Source: Tanytarsus gracilentus
Taxonomy: Eukaryota; Arthropoda; Insecta; Diptera; Chironomidae
Reading direction: 5' to 3'
Length of the DNA stretch: 64,000 nucleotides
Assembly (NCBI GenBank): GCA_038502055.1
Contig: JAXRKN010000025.1
Span: forward strand, 248,001 to 312,000
A program made the position numbers and the translations under genes. How positions within the stretch are numbered: the first letter of the stretch is position 1; the number at the start of each line of letters is the position of its first letter. Positions 38,601 through 51,600 of this stretch are shown piece after piece. Under the pieces are notes generated by a model. It had not been told where the DNA came from. It did not search any database and worked only from the letters and a program-made list of their open reading frames with translations.

Positions 38601-41600
38601 AGTGATAAAAAAAATAATCATTTTAAAGCAATATTTTTTGAATACTGTGTCAATAAAATTAATTAACATTTTTTGTCTCTTTTATACATAGATTGCATTT
38701 TTGAAAGTCGATACTCAAACAATTTTGAGTATACAAACTCATATAATTACCAAGAATCATCGCATGACGGTTTCATACGTTGAGAATCGTGCGTGGGTGC
38801 TGAGAATACGAGATGTTAAAGAGTCCGATAAGGGATGGTATATGTGTCAGATAAATACAGATCCGATGAAAAATCAAGTCGGTTATTTGAATGTTGTTGG
38901 TAAGTTTTACGATTTGTAATGTGAGCAATGCGATGCTTATCGTCATTTTGGTTTATTTGACGCATGAGAGTTTTATGAGATTATCGATGATGATTGAGGA
39001 ACGTGATTTAGCATCTGATGTTGTATGTGATGTTGAATTTATATGAGTTGAACAGATCACCGGAGGTAGCGCAGATTTAGACCATTGAAGAAAAATATTA
39101 ATGTGTACCTCCTTTCTTCAATTGAACCTCTTTTTTTAATTAATTTATTATTTCCTGAAATCTTTTCACATTTATCATTACTACAAACTTGATGCAATAA
39201 AACATATTTTTATTATATGTACAATAAATTGCAAAAGATTCCACAAAAATGAAATCATGCGTAAAAAAATTCAACAGAAACTACATACTCGTTATGAAAG
39301 ATTAAATAACATTATATTTTATTTTTCTTATTTTCTTTTTTATTTTACCCTCAAACTCCCGCATGGACTGACTCCAGTGCCGCCAGATATACTTGATTAT
39401 CCAACAAGTACTGACATGGTGAGACGAATGAAGTTTTTAGCCAAAAAGTTTATATTAAATTAAGCCATTCGTCTCTTGTACCTCTTCTAGGTTGTTCGTG
39501 AAGGCAGCAATGTGACACTTAAATGTGCCGCTCGTGGTTCGCCCCAACCGAATATCACATGGAGACGAGAGAGCGGTGAACCGATCGCAATAACTGGTCA
39601 ACGAGATGGTAAATTAAAGATTTTCCATTGAACGCTTTAGCGTGTGCAAACATTTTCTGGTGCTTTGAAATTTTAATACTGATTCCATACGTTGCATTGC
39701 TTTTGTATTTAAACAAACTCAAGTCAAAAGTGAAATTTAAAAATTTAAAAAATAATTAGAATTAATTAGGTTAATAATTAGAAAACTTAATTTTTCCCCA
39801 TCTAATGTTTTTCTTTTAATTTATATTTTGAACATTAAATCATCATCATTTCTCACCTCCAACTTAATATAAACAAGAAATTTTCCGTCTAAAAAATCAG
39901 CAAGTGTAGCAAAGCAACCTAAAGTCATCAATCACAACACCCTTAATTAGGACATCTCGATTTCAAAATAAACACATCTTAATTTGCTTTTATTCTCAAA
40001 TTTTTCTTCTCGTTTCCTCCAATTCCTTATTTTCACACTCACAAACGGTGCGGATGTGTGGATAGTGATCAGCTTGAATGGATCAATACTTAGCATATCG
40101 CGTGTTAATCGACTTCATATGGGCGGTGAGTCAGGATTGAAAATTTATAGCTGTTAGAATTTAATAGGATTTTTTGTTTTCAAGCAGCTTATTTATGTAT
40201 TGCATCCAACGGTAAGAAAAATATAGTAACGTAACATGATGGTTTAATTTTTTAATAAAATATAACTTCACTAAAAAATGCTGACAACCAGGCATTCCAC
40301 CATCAGTCAGCAAGAGGTTAATGCTAATTGTTCATTGTGAGTATTACGTATTGCCACTTTGCATTACATTCCCCAATAAATCATTATCAGATGTAATTAA
40401 TATCAAGCAGCACTTCACTGTTGTGCTGAATAATTATGTTGTTGTTCAATCCTATGCAATTTAAATAATTTTATTGGAATTTGCTATTAGATTTCAATTG
40501 CTACCTTTCGAGATATTTTTACTATTTTACTTGTTTGATCTATATAGGAACAAAAAATAAATCTTTAACATTATTAAACTATAAAATCAAATTAAAAAAT
40601 GGTGTCACATAACCAATCAAGCACTATAGTTTAATCACAATACTATCGTTTCAATTTTACTCTCAAGTGATATTGGATATCACGCGTTGCTGACACTTAA
40701 TTCCTCTTACCACACCTCTAACATAAGGGCATTTGAGTGAACACAATTCCATTAAGTGATCTTGAATTCCGAGCGAAAGCTTTTTTCCCACATCGTCAGT
40801 GTCATTGAACGAGATTTCAAGTTGCTACTTTTTACTCAGACGGGAGCAACTGGCGGAGCAAACGCAAGTTTTCCCGTCAATGAATAAATCCTCGTTTTTC
40901 GTGTGCACCTCGTGTTAATACTTTTTGATCACAAATAATTAGAATATTTTTAAAATACTTTAGAATTATTTAATTTGGAATAAATTGATAAAATTATAAT
41001 GATCTTAATTGACATAGAATCACCAAAACACAATTCTTTGTGCTTTGGCAAGTTTCACACATGTTGTATTTTTATAAGCTTTGATCTATGTTGAATGAAT
41101 AGAGGGGTAAGTGAGAAGGGGAGAAAAAAGTTGTTGATGCAGTACATATAACATATACTTGAGTACAATTTTTCCACTCGAAAACTTTCCTTTCACAGAC
41201 ATCGTGCATATGCACATAGTATTGTGTTCGTTCTGAGGTTATAAAAAATGGTAATTTTATGCACAACGCTGAGAGTTCGGGTGCAAGCAAAAAAAAAGAA
41301 AAATTGTGAGCAATAACGATAATCGAATGAGAAAAAACGTTTTAAACCTGCTTAAAGGTTCATGTTTTGAAGTACTTGAAAACTTTTTGAGTAATTGTAA
41401 AAAAGAAATCTTTACGCTCCAACACTCCCGACAGAAGTGAGTGATGTCAATTTAAAACATTTTCTGTCGATTTTGCATCTGATATATTAGAATAATAATT
41501 AAATAATTGCTAACAGCTGTTGAGACTCGACGAATGCTACCTTAATTGTTTAATAAAATTTTCTTTAATAGTTCCACCAATGCTCATGATAATGAATCAA

Positions 41601-44600
41601 CTCGTGGGCAGTGCAATTGGCCAGAGGGTTACACTCGAGTGTCAATCAGAAGCATATCCCAAATCAATCAATTATTGGATGAAAAATGAGACAATTATTA
41701 CAAAAGGTGAGCGAAAAAAGAGTGTGCGATTATTTACAAAATTGCTTACGTGACCTGATGAAGAGGAAGCCATCATGAATGTACTAAATAGCACATGTGT
41801 TTATTAGAGTTTATATTTATCTTGTGCCTGTTGGCTCTGCTTCAAATTGCTTTTTTAAGATCAACAATTGTGATTTGTGAGAGATGAAGTTCATGATCCA
41901 TTTAATGAAAAATTTGTAACTCATCACCGCAAAGCTCTACAATATGTTCAATTTCTCTAAGTCAACAATTACTATGAATTACATCCAGTATTTGATTTCA
42001 GTTTTTCATTGAATACTAATTTTTAAAAACAGGCAAAAAGTTAATGTTAAAATTGAAAAAATAAATATTAAATTATGGTTGGTTTTTACAAAAAAATACT
42101 TTTGTAATGTTTTTTCAACTATATATGTGAAGGAATTGCAGGAAAATTTATGAGTACTATATTTTTCTTACCCACAAAAGTAAAAAGTATAAACACAGAT
42201 TTTGCTCCATTCTAAAAAATTTTAAACTCTTTTGCAGGAAAGCGTTACGAGCCGAACGAGGTGGAAAATGCTTACAAAGTGATCATGAGGTTGACGATTA
42301 ATTCGGTGAGCCAAAATGACTTTGGTAGCTATCGTTGTGTCTCGAAAAACTCTCTGGGCGATACCGATGGTCAAATTAAACTTTATCGTAAGTAGTTTTA
42401 TTGTTGCAACAGCGTAAAAAATTGTTTATTACTTTGTGAGCATGAGACATATTTTTTGTATTATTTAACATTAATAGTATTTTGTCAAATCAACAGTAGT
42501 AATAACTATGTAGTTGCTTTTTTAGAGAGAGATTTCAAAAAGATCTTTTGTAAATAATTCAAAACAAAAAATCTAATAGGTATTGGTATTGGTATAATTC
42601 AAAACAAAAAATCTAATAAATCAAAAAATTTCTCTATAATAACCCACAATATTTCTTTAACTCAACCTCAGCTGAGTACACCATTTTTGTGTTTTGCAAA
42701 CGTATAAAACACAATAGCAGATTTCCACATATAAAATTGAAATCTAAAGGATAGTAGCAAATTGGCTTTGGGAGTAAGGAGAAAAAAAATCTCTCGTTCA
42801 GTTTATTTTTCACATAATATGCAATGGTCATAAGGAGAAGGAATACTATGAATAATGCCACATTATATCTTTCAACAAACGCTCTCTCAATCTCTTCTTT
42901 TGGAAAATTTATATGATTTAAAATGAGCATGGATTGTGAGATTATTTCTGCATATATGTACTGCACAAAAAGAAGAATAAAGCATAAAAATTATTTTTCA
43001 ATATTTGCTTTTCTCTCTCAATTCGACTAAGCTGTGAGTGAGTTGTGAAAGGAAAAATGTGTATAAAATTATATTTATATGTAAATTTTGCACAATTTCG
43101 ACTACCGAAGCGCTTTTCATTTGCCATCATTATATTTTTATACATGACTTGGCTTCAATGTGTTCTTTTCCCCTCCCTTCAAAACTCCCTCAAGTTCACA
43201 TCGCTCGCTCCAAATGGCATAGAACATTTTTCGAAAACATACCGATGCGATGCCATTGAAAATCATTTTACGTATGTGCCTTTATCCAGTCGGTCCAGTG
43301 CGAATACCTTCAATGTGTTCCCTCACCAACGGATACAAAAAAATTTAAATTTAAACTTAAAACTTAAAATTTAATTTAAATTTAAACTCCCTTTTTAGCA
43401 ATTGATGAAAAGTTGTTCGCCCCTCTCAGGGTAAACAAAACAAAATAATTTAAATATTCTTTTTATAGTATTACAGTGTGTTTTTAGTTAAAAAATTAAC
43501 ATCATCGAGTTGTTTAGTCGTCAGTTCATCCAAAAAACATCGAGTTTATCAATTCAAGTCAGGTAAAAAGCAAGAATGAGTGAAAAAATATTTTGAAAAT
43601 TTTTCCTTTAATTTTTAATGCATTTAAGTAGTCAAAAGTGCACTCATTCTTGCTTAGAAGTGTTTAACTAATCACTTCTCTGATATTGTTTCACATTGAA
43701 ACGTTCAAATAATTAGTTTGAAAAAGTTTTATTTTGACTCACTGGATCTCAACTGGATCTTATTTTTCATCAAAAAATTTTTACTAAATTTTTATTTTTA
43801 TTTTCATTACACCTTCGTATTGAAAAAATTGTTATAATTAAATTTTCTTTAAAACTAGCATCATTGTTTATAATTCTCTAAATATTATTGTTATTTTTAT
43901 TTTATTTATTTAAACTTTTTTGTCATTTCCTCTTATTATTTATTTTTTTTCCAAAATACTTGATTAAATTGATTCTTCACATTGAAGTAAATTATTTATA
44001 TTACTTTCGTTGGTATCCAACAAAACCAACTGTTAATCTTAGTGACCAGTTGAGGAAGGAAGTAGTGAGTACTTACGGACGAAACTTGAATGACCTGTAC
44101 TACCCATGCTAATCAACTAGATTAGATGGAGGAAGGTTGATGATAAACCAAACTTTTGTACAATTGGTTTGACTTAATACTTTATAAATTTATGTTGAAT
44201 GTTTGTATGTTATGTGATGTGGGTGGGCCAGTGCCTAACAGCTTGTCAGGGCTGAGGAAGGTTGTAGTGGCGGTAACTTTTATACAATGCCGTCGAAACC
44301 ACCTTTGATTTATTTATTTTTCCAACTGCAATCGTAAGATTCAGTTGAGGCTGTGCTTAGTTGGAAACACTCAATGAGCGACAACAAGACTGTGTACAGC
44401 TGCAATTATTTCCGTTATGGGTAACAACGTCCGGATCGTATGTTCTCATTGCCGGACGTCCATAACGTTTTATTTATAACTACGAAGAGGGGTTGTTCGA
44501 TCGTCATTCACGTCTTTCTCAAGATATGATTTGCAGCTCCCGAGGTGGGCGATTCCCGCGGGGACGCCTGCTGTTGAGGGGGAAAAAAGGGGTATTTATA

Positions 44601-47600
44601 CTCTATTCTTAAGAGAAATCTTAAGAGTTCTGCATGATTACGTTTTTATCCTTAGCCTAAGCTTTCGAGCTATGGAAAAGGAAATTAAAACGGGCGCGTC
44701 CTCCTGGTAACTCCAGCGTGCTACCTCTTTGTCATCTATCTATCTATCTATCTATCTATTTAAACTCCCTTTTTAGCAATTAACCACGATTTTGCTAAAA
44801 ATGTTGATATTTAATTTTTTTAAAAAGGAAAGTTCAAAAATAAATTTCCAATCCTCGTGACCACATCTCCATGTGTTGCAGCATATAAAGAGCAACACAT
44901 AGCCATAATCATCATAAAGGATCAAATGCAACTACTTTCACTAGTACAACTGTCTACATTCTGCATATTTTGATGTAAACATATAAAAGAAGAGGAATTT
45001 GGTTAAATGTTTCCATATATAAATAATGGTTTTGCAGAATCTTTTTTTTGCTTTTTTCATCGATAGCGTCATTGTCTAAGTTGGCGGAAATGCGTATGAG
45101 AGCACAAATAAATTTGCATGCATGCATGAAAATTAACCCATTTAATACCAAAGCGATTTAAGTGTAAAGAATAAAGATGCAAAATAAACTTTGGTGTTAG
45201 ATGTTTATCAGAAAAAAATTAAAGTCATCACCAACAAAAAATTCTATATTTTTGCATAATTTTTTAAATTTTTCAAACTGAAAAACTAATATTTTCCTTC
45301 CTTTTTAATTCTATAATACTTTTTAGACATTCCACAAGCTACAATTCAAACTACACTTTCTCCACCGACTACAACAATGCGAATGCAGACAGTGACTACA
45401 ACAACAGCTGCACATCCGAATATGATTGGTAAGCAAATATATATATATATGATTTCCATTTTCTGCAATATTTTGTTTCTTCTTTACTCAATGTTGATCT
45501 TAAAATTAAAAAATGTTTCAAAACCCACACGTGGGTGTTGCCGTGTAACCCACTTATAACAGATCAGTATTGGCTTACCCTTCTGGCTTCCCTTTTGGCT
45601 TCCTAAAAATAGCTTCCCAAAAATAGCTTCCCAAAAACGGCTTCCCAAAATGGCTTCCCTTTTGGCTTGAGAAACCATTTTGGAGGAACCACCGTCCAGT
45701 AGAGGAACTAAGAGAAAATTTATCTCAGACGCCGAGATCTCGAAGGAACGGACAGACGGACGGAAATCAGGGCATAAAAGTGTTACCACACCTTTGGTGG
45801 GTTACACTAAAAATTAAGTTCTGTATCAACACTTGCACGGCACTATTTAGAGAACATTGTTCTCTGTGTTTTTACTTTTTGCGCTTTCCTCTTGCTGCAC
45901 TTTAAAAGGATTTTTTATCAAGGGCTGAGAACATAGAGGTAGCTGGGCCCGTCAAGGCCCGTCAAGACCCGTCAAAACTCTAAGAAAATTAAAGTTTAGA
46001 GGATGAAAGGCACATCAAAAAAAAATTTACTTGTATATTTTTTTTAAAAAACAAATATTTTTTTTTTTTAAGGCCCGCCAAGGCCTTCAATATATTGATG
46101 TTCTCAGCCCTGCTTTTTTATACAGTTATATACATTGTTCTCTTCACTCAGCATGATAGCTGTGCTATATTTTGTTGGCGTTCTCGACATCTTTTAAATG
46201 TTTGCTCTCTCGCGCTCAACTTTATAATTAGCTTCGAGCGAATATTGTGATTTGGTTTGTTAACTTTTTCCAAGACTTTTTCATGAAATTAAACTTTATT
46301 TAACTAAGTTACTGTCCCATAATAGGTTGACATTGAAATATCTTGGTTTTTGAGAGTTCAAGTTTTAAAGAATGTTTTATATCAAAATGATAAATTTTTA
46401 TTTTGTAGGCTTTAAAAATATTTATCCCTCAATAAAAGTGAATTAAACAAACTATGATAACTGTTAATTTTAAAAAATTTCAATTTAAATATCATAAAGT
46501 CAATATCAGCTTCAATGGAGTCTGATTGAATGTAATTGAATTGCAATTAATTATTTAACAGGTGGTTTTCTGATGTTGCAGTTCAATTTATTAATTCGTT
46601 TTCATGTAAAATTTCAAGAGCAATAGCATTCATAATAATGGAATGTATGTGGCTTATTAATCCAAAATTTTTGAGTTTGACTACAAACCCAAATTTTCTA
46701 GTTGGCAAAGAATAAATTATAACCGATCAAATTAAAAATATAGGTTCATGCAAGAATAATAACATTATTATCGATAATGACAACTTTTAACCAAACAATT
46801 CCAATGACCTGAAAAGAATTCCGAGAATTGAGTGGAGGATATTGGATACAGCTTACGAAGTGCATTCGAGTGCAAAAAAGAATATAATTTTATTCGATTC
46901 GCTTCAGTTTTTCTCAATTTACTTCATTTCATTTTGCTGAAATGCGGATTATTATAAAAATAATTTTAATGATAGGGACTTGTGATGTTGTTGTCATGTT
47001 GATGATGGAGGTAGGTTAAATTTTCAGCATTCATGTTTCGATTCCTGATATTGAGCACTGATTTTTATGCATGAACAAACTATAGCAATTATGAAGTAAT
47101 GAGAATTAAGAGATAAAATTATCTCAAACTTGAAAACATTTTTTAAAACAGTTTAGATAACTAAAACATTATTTATTAGTAATTAGAATTTTAGCCAAAT
47201 TATTTTTTAATGTTCAGTACTTCATGACCACATTTATCCTCTCGGCTATCACTCACTTCAATGTAAATGAAAGTTTTTCATCTTACTCTCTCCTCACTTT
47301 CTTTTTATTCTTTTCTCTTTTTGTAGATAAAAAGTTGAATTACAAATCAGTCGAAGATTATTCGTTGTCAAAAAATATTGGAGCCACGTCAGACAGTGAA
47401 TACCGGGGTATTTAACATCTACACTTTTGAGCTTACACATTTAATTCAACATCGTTTTGATAATTCACATCACATTACGATCAAAATATTTTTCTTCCTC
47501 ATTACACAAATTTAATTAAATTCTTGTCATCGTATTCTCAGTGACAATTTTCATAGCGAAATCGAACGAATAATGATGTTGAATTCGAAAATAAATTGAG

Positions 47601-48600
47601 CTACTTTTGGATGAAGATATTCGATGAGAATGGATGTGAATATAAGCCAAAAAGATAATGCGAGAGTCATTTCAATCATAGCGGAGTTATTGGAAATTGG
47701 ATAGTGGACGAAAATAAATTTTCATGAATTTTATTCTTTCCTAAAAGTTTATACGAATCGTATAATACGATATATGTCTATGAGATGATCTATTCAAAGA
47801 ACTTGTCTTAAATTGAACATCTAAAGACATCTTGCAACGTATTTTAAATACTGAAATGTATTTTTTATTGGATAAGTCCTTAAAAAAAGTATTTCTGTGA
47901 CATTTAAAGTTCTTCATAATTACCTCTATTCTGCATTGTTTTACGCTTTATCTGTTTTATGATGACACTTTACTCACTTAAAAAACTTTTGGAAGTTAGA
48001 AATATCGTTGATTATTCACCACGCGCCTCAATTTTCTCTCAAAGCACATCACATTTTTGCCAAATCTATATTTTCTCACTTGTAGTTTTTGATTAGAATC
48101 AACCGAAAAAGCTTTTCATGCTGTTCATGAATTTTATTTTCAACCAAACAAACTCACATAAAATCGAACATCAATTTTATGTTTCGAAAATAAAATTGTG
48201 GTCAATAAAAAAGAGATTCTCCATTAGTTTTGATATATGTACAAGTGCGATTATTAATCAATTCTTTTGAAAAAATTTCAAAAGTTTTACTCTAGACATT
48301 TATTTTAATGAGAAAAACGAGCTTAAAGTTAAATTTCTATTACTTAGGTATTCATCCCTAAAAATACACAATTCATTTTCATCACATCAATCGTTTTATA
48401 ACTCAACATAAAAATGTCTAACAACATTCCCTTAACTTTCTTTTTTATTTACAGATCATCGTCAAAGTGAAAGTATATCAAGTACAGAAGTTCAGAAGAT
48501 GAACGAAAACGAGATAACTTCATCAACAAGTCAACTGTCGTCACAAACATTATCGCTATTTTACCTTCTATTATTTTGCTGTTGCCGCTGTTATTTGTAG
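32621..48600 (+). CDS. DIP-family (Dpr-interacting protein) three-Ig cell-adhesion protein, GPI-anchor type
   Basis: A cell-surface recognition protein. Fly DIPs bind Dpr partners to match neurons and synapses. Fourteen coding exons: 32621-32687, 35639-35680, 36748-36845, 38692-38899, 39378-39418, 39491-39608, 40066-40125, 40188-40211, 40292-40336, 41572-41706, 42238-42387, 45327-45428, 47327-47407, 48455-48600. All are GT-AG and phases close to 1317 nt, 438 aa. A signal peptide (~1-22) is followed by Ig1 (~40-137, C60 and C121, GWYMCQINTDPM), then VPPDILDYPTSTDMVVREGS, Ig2 (~140-233, TLKCAARGSPQPNITWRRES, YLCIASNG) and Ig3 (~236-328, CQSEAYPKSINYW, SYRCVSKNSLGDTDG). A Thr-rich stalk and a hydrophobic end LFYLLLFCCCRCYL suggest a GPI anchor. 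Oddities: F72 replaces the core Ig1 Trp, and exon 8 has 24 nt. Lachesin is the nearest alternative family; the specific DIP member is not assigned. Confidence 0.92.
33370..33490. other. Small GC-richer islet in DIP intron 1
   Basis: A segment around CGCCCGGATCCCGGATGC and CTGCCTGACCTGGGCC stands out from the AT-rich intron. I could not match it to a repeat or RNA gene; no tRNA fold was found. It may be the remains of a retroposon. Confidence 0.3.
33829..33967. mobile_element. 139-bp MULE-like MITE in DIP intron 1
   Basis: The left end AGGCGGCGAGAGACT and the reverse complement of the right end AGGGGGGCGAGAGACT match with one gap/mismatch region, followed on both sides by TATATAAATTT. A perfect 10-bp direct repeat GTATATGATC flanks it (33819-33828 and 33968-33977). 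Duplications of 8-11 bp point to a Mutator-like element. The interior consists of ATATAAA units. Confidence 0.75.
34238..34500 (+). repeat. Diverged GCGTAACCC-family fragment
   Basis: TTTTTAGTGTATTCCACC and CGTGTAACGCTTTATGCTCG followed by TCTGTCCGTATTTC resemble the family's 5' end with several changes. The rest has drifted, and the boundary on the right is a guess (ACGCGTGGGTTT at about 34498). Confidence 0.35.
36884..38210 (+). repeat. GCGTAACCC-family repeat, copy 2 (DIP intron 3), with GC-rich core
   Basis: The start TTTTTAGCGTAACCCAC is followed by GGTGTAACGCTTATATGCTCG and CCGTCCGTCC. The block from GAGATCTCGG to GTCCATTTTTCATAC is nearly identical to copy 1. A tandem duplication with ACCAGGAATCGATTG occurs at 37160-37205. 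The 3' end is GATGGGTTACGCGGCAACAC plus the palindrome CAACACCCAC-TG-GTGGGTGTTG. A G-rich stretch at 37303-37590 and a matching GC-rich piece at 38008-38090 have no counterpart in copy 1. Confidence 0.8.
42554..42618 (-). mobile_element. Tail-only SINE insertion in DIP intron 11
   Basis: A perfect 25-bp direct repeat (42554-42578 and 42594-42618, beginning ATAATTCAAAAC) brackets only 15 bp, which on the minus strand read ACCAATACCAATACC. This is exactly the tail hexamer of the SINE at 24205-24427. The layout fits target-primed reverse transcription that stopped inside the tail. Confidence 0.65.
43404..44757 (+). mobile_element. 1.35-kb retroposon with (CTAT)n tail and 24-bp target-site duplication, DIP intron 11
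   Basis: A perfect 24-bp direct repeat (43380-43403 and 44758-44781, beginning ATTTAAACTCCC) flanks an insert that ends in about six CTAT units. A short frame before 44112 ends with residues such as FRWYPTKPTVNLSDQL and RKEVVSTYGRNLNDLYYPC and could be the C-terminus of a LINE protein. The remainder is a GC-richer 3' untranslated part, with a perfect ACGTCCGG/CCGGACGT hairpin near 44430-44460. It is probably a 5'-truncated or internally deleted non-LTR element; the family is unassigned. Confidence 0.7.
45509..45813 (-). repeat. GCGTAACCC-family repeat, copy 3 (DIP intron 12), short form
   Basis: On the minus strand it starts TTTTTAGTGTAACCCACC, passes GGTGTGGTAACAC and CCGTCCGTCTGTCCG, and ends GTTACACGGCAACACCCACG and TTTTGAAACATTTTT. 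Only about 300 bp long, it keeps both ends and an interior of GGGAAGC-type units (45590-45665). An AAAATTAA-like direct repeat flanks it. Confidence 0.75.
45919..46113. mobile_element. 195-bp hAT-like MITE (DIP intron 12)
   Basis: The ends share AGGGCTGAGAACAT as inverted repeats (CAAGGGCTG left, GCAGGGCTG right). The 8-bp direct repeat TTTTTTAT flanks the element at 45911-45918 and 46114-46121. The interior has three GGCCCGTCAAG-like 11-bp units and A/T runs. It is non-autonomous. Confidence 0.75.
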
Positions 48601-51600
48601 GTGACGATATAATTGAACAGTTTTGGGCTATTTGTTGTCTTCAAAATTTATATGCTTACAAATAATTCGTGCTTAAATTAAGAAATATATAAATACAATC
48701 TTTATAGAAAATTCCTCAATCATAAAAAATTTAATTTAAATTAATAAAATCGTCACTAAGCAAAGGATGATATACTCAAATTAATATTATAAGCTTTTGA
48801 ATTATACTTACTGAACAATTATTGTTGTTTTTATTTTTTATTTTTTTTTAACATTGAATAAATCAAGCGAGTGTTCCTAGGAAAACAAACACTGACTCTA
48901 AAATTTAGATCTTAAAAACAAAAATATTCAATGAATTCACAAAAAGCATTTTTAAATTAGAAAACAATTATTATTAAGTCTGTCGGCGCAAGTTTAACAT
49001 TAAAAGATTTTTTACGCATTTTTTTGTGAAACAAAGGTTGAAAAGCTTGTTAAATACTTGCAATTTTTTTTAAGTTTTTCAAAATTTAATTTCTTCTTGT
49101 ACGAAAATAACTGAAGGTATCGAAGGTACTGGTACCTTGTTGTTATTTAGTCCAAACGAGCTTCCCATCGAGTGTTATAAACATCATTTTATTGTTTCTT
49201 CTTTTTAATAAATTGTAGCTTAAAGTATTGAATTTTTATAGAAAATAAGCTCAAATGAAAAATACTCAATCATCAATTTGATAATAATACATAATATAGA
49301 AAATTTAAACTTGTAAAAATGCTGAATAAAGAAAATTTATAAATTTGTTGGAAAAAATTCTTTAAACAATATTTTAGAACCGTTAAAACTTTGTTTTAAA
49401 TGTGCAGCTACTAATTAAAAGTATTCAATGGAATGACCCAATTATTTACGTAAAAAAATTAAAAAGTTCCCTTCTTTTTCAGAGTGACTGAATTTTTTTT
49501 ATTTGCTCATTTAAAAATGTAAACTCTATACAGATAATTCTATAAAAGCTGATCTATATTTCCAAAAAAATTGCATTTTGCATGGGCAAATTTTTTAATA
49601 GTTTTTCTTCGACAAAAAACCGAGACAAACCTCTAAAATGTTTATGCTAAAAATCAATTTTTTTTGGAGACAGTTTTGGCAAACAAGAACTGTCCCGGAA
49701 ACTTTCAAGCAGATGAACAGTTAACTCTCACATGTTTTATTTAAAATTACTTAATGTACGAAAGCTCAGATTAAAGCTTTTAGCCATGACACAAAAACGA
49801 CGAATTTAAAAAATAAGGATCTATTACGGAATATTTTATCAGTTCACTCTTGTTCCACTTTTACTTCTCATCTTCTTTCGACAATCGTTTGATAAAATCT
49901 CTTAAAAATTTTTACATCATAATTTTCTTAAAACGACTAAAATTGTAATAAAGTCACATAACTCCTTCGGAAACACATATATTTTAAATATTTTTCAAAC
50001 GGATTATTTTTATCTTGCCTTGTTAAAGTAAAAAATAAAAAAAGAAGAAGAAATTGTGACCAGGACTTAAAAGTCATTAAGACGTTAGTGCTGCGATCAA
50101 AAAAAATCTCATTCACACTCAAGAGCTCAGGCGAACAAGTCGCAATTAAAATAGTGAAAAAATAAATTGAGAATGGCATTCCCCAAGAAGAGCGCGCGAT
50201 CCCTCGAAGCCAATTACGTGAAGAAAAAGTGAAATAAATAATAGAGAAAGAAGCCAGGCCAGGAATTTTTTTACTCTAGCTTGTAAATAGAAAGATTAAA
50301 TTCTGGAATCGGAAAATAATTTTTTTTCTCAACTTTGAGTTTGATTAAAATAATTAATCGACATAATTTTTATCATCTAGTTTTATTACCAACTAGGCGG
50401 TTTAAGCCCGGCAAGCCGCCCGTAATTTAAATGTTTGTTACATTCGTCACTCTATAAATTAATTTTTTTAACATGAAAACTTTGAAATATTCTACACATT
50501 CTATTAATTTCTTTGAAAACCACATCGTGAGCCCTTAGATCGAACCCCCGTACCCAGTATGTTTCACAAATTTCCATAGTTAGGTATCAAATCAAATTAG
50601 AGAATTATTTCCATACTTTTTTGACGTAATTGATGTGTTAAACTGCATCCATGTAAAGAAACATTTTTAAAAACTCATCAAAGTTAAAATCATGCCAAAT
50701 AATATTTTCAGTTCCGTTTTTAGTAAAAAAACCCCAATAGTATTTTGTAAAATCCAAAAAAATAAGTTTATCAGTTTTCAGCTTATTATTTTTATAGTTT
50801 TACGATTTTATGTTAAAACATTAACTTTGTAACTTTCAAAAAATAGTTTTTTTCACGATGTTTAAAATTTTAATCTTTAGTAAATTTTAAACCACGCCCT
50901 CAAAATTTTACCTGAGAATTTTAATGTTTTGAAAAAAAAAATGAGTGAAGATTAAAATTGCCTACCAAAAAAAATCCAACTCTCTTTGTTTATAATAGGG
51001 ATGTAATTGTATCCAATCACCGTGTTTATGCTTCAATTCATTGTTTTCTCAACAATATGGAATGCACGGAGCCTCAAGAACTACAACAAATTCGCCCAAT
51101 TTAAGTCTCAACGTCACTTCAGCGCTATAAAAAAAAATTTCAATAAAACCGAAATAAAATGCAAAATAGAAGAAAATTTATAATTTTTTTCGAATAATTA
51201 ACGAGGAAAAAAATGTCTCTCAACGTGCGAATCTATTTAACAAATTATGAGGAAGATAAAAGATGACAAGGGATTCAGCGAGTCTAATTAGTTATAAATT
51301 ATTTCAATCAGACAAACTTCTTATGAATCAATAACTTAATTTGGAGAAGACAATATTGGTTCTAGAAATTTTTCCGCAATGATAGTGGAATATTTATGCA
51401 GAAAGTTTTAATTCAAGCTTTTCACTAAAAGTTATGTCTTAAAAAATTTAAATGCACAAGTAATGTTTAAGTCCTTAAAATTTAATCAAGAACTTCACTC
51501 AAAGATACTATTGTAATTTTTAGAAATTGAGTCATTAAAATGGTCGTTGAATTAAAGCTTAAGAAATTCAACTTTCACCAGAATAAAAAAATCAGCACTC

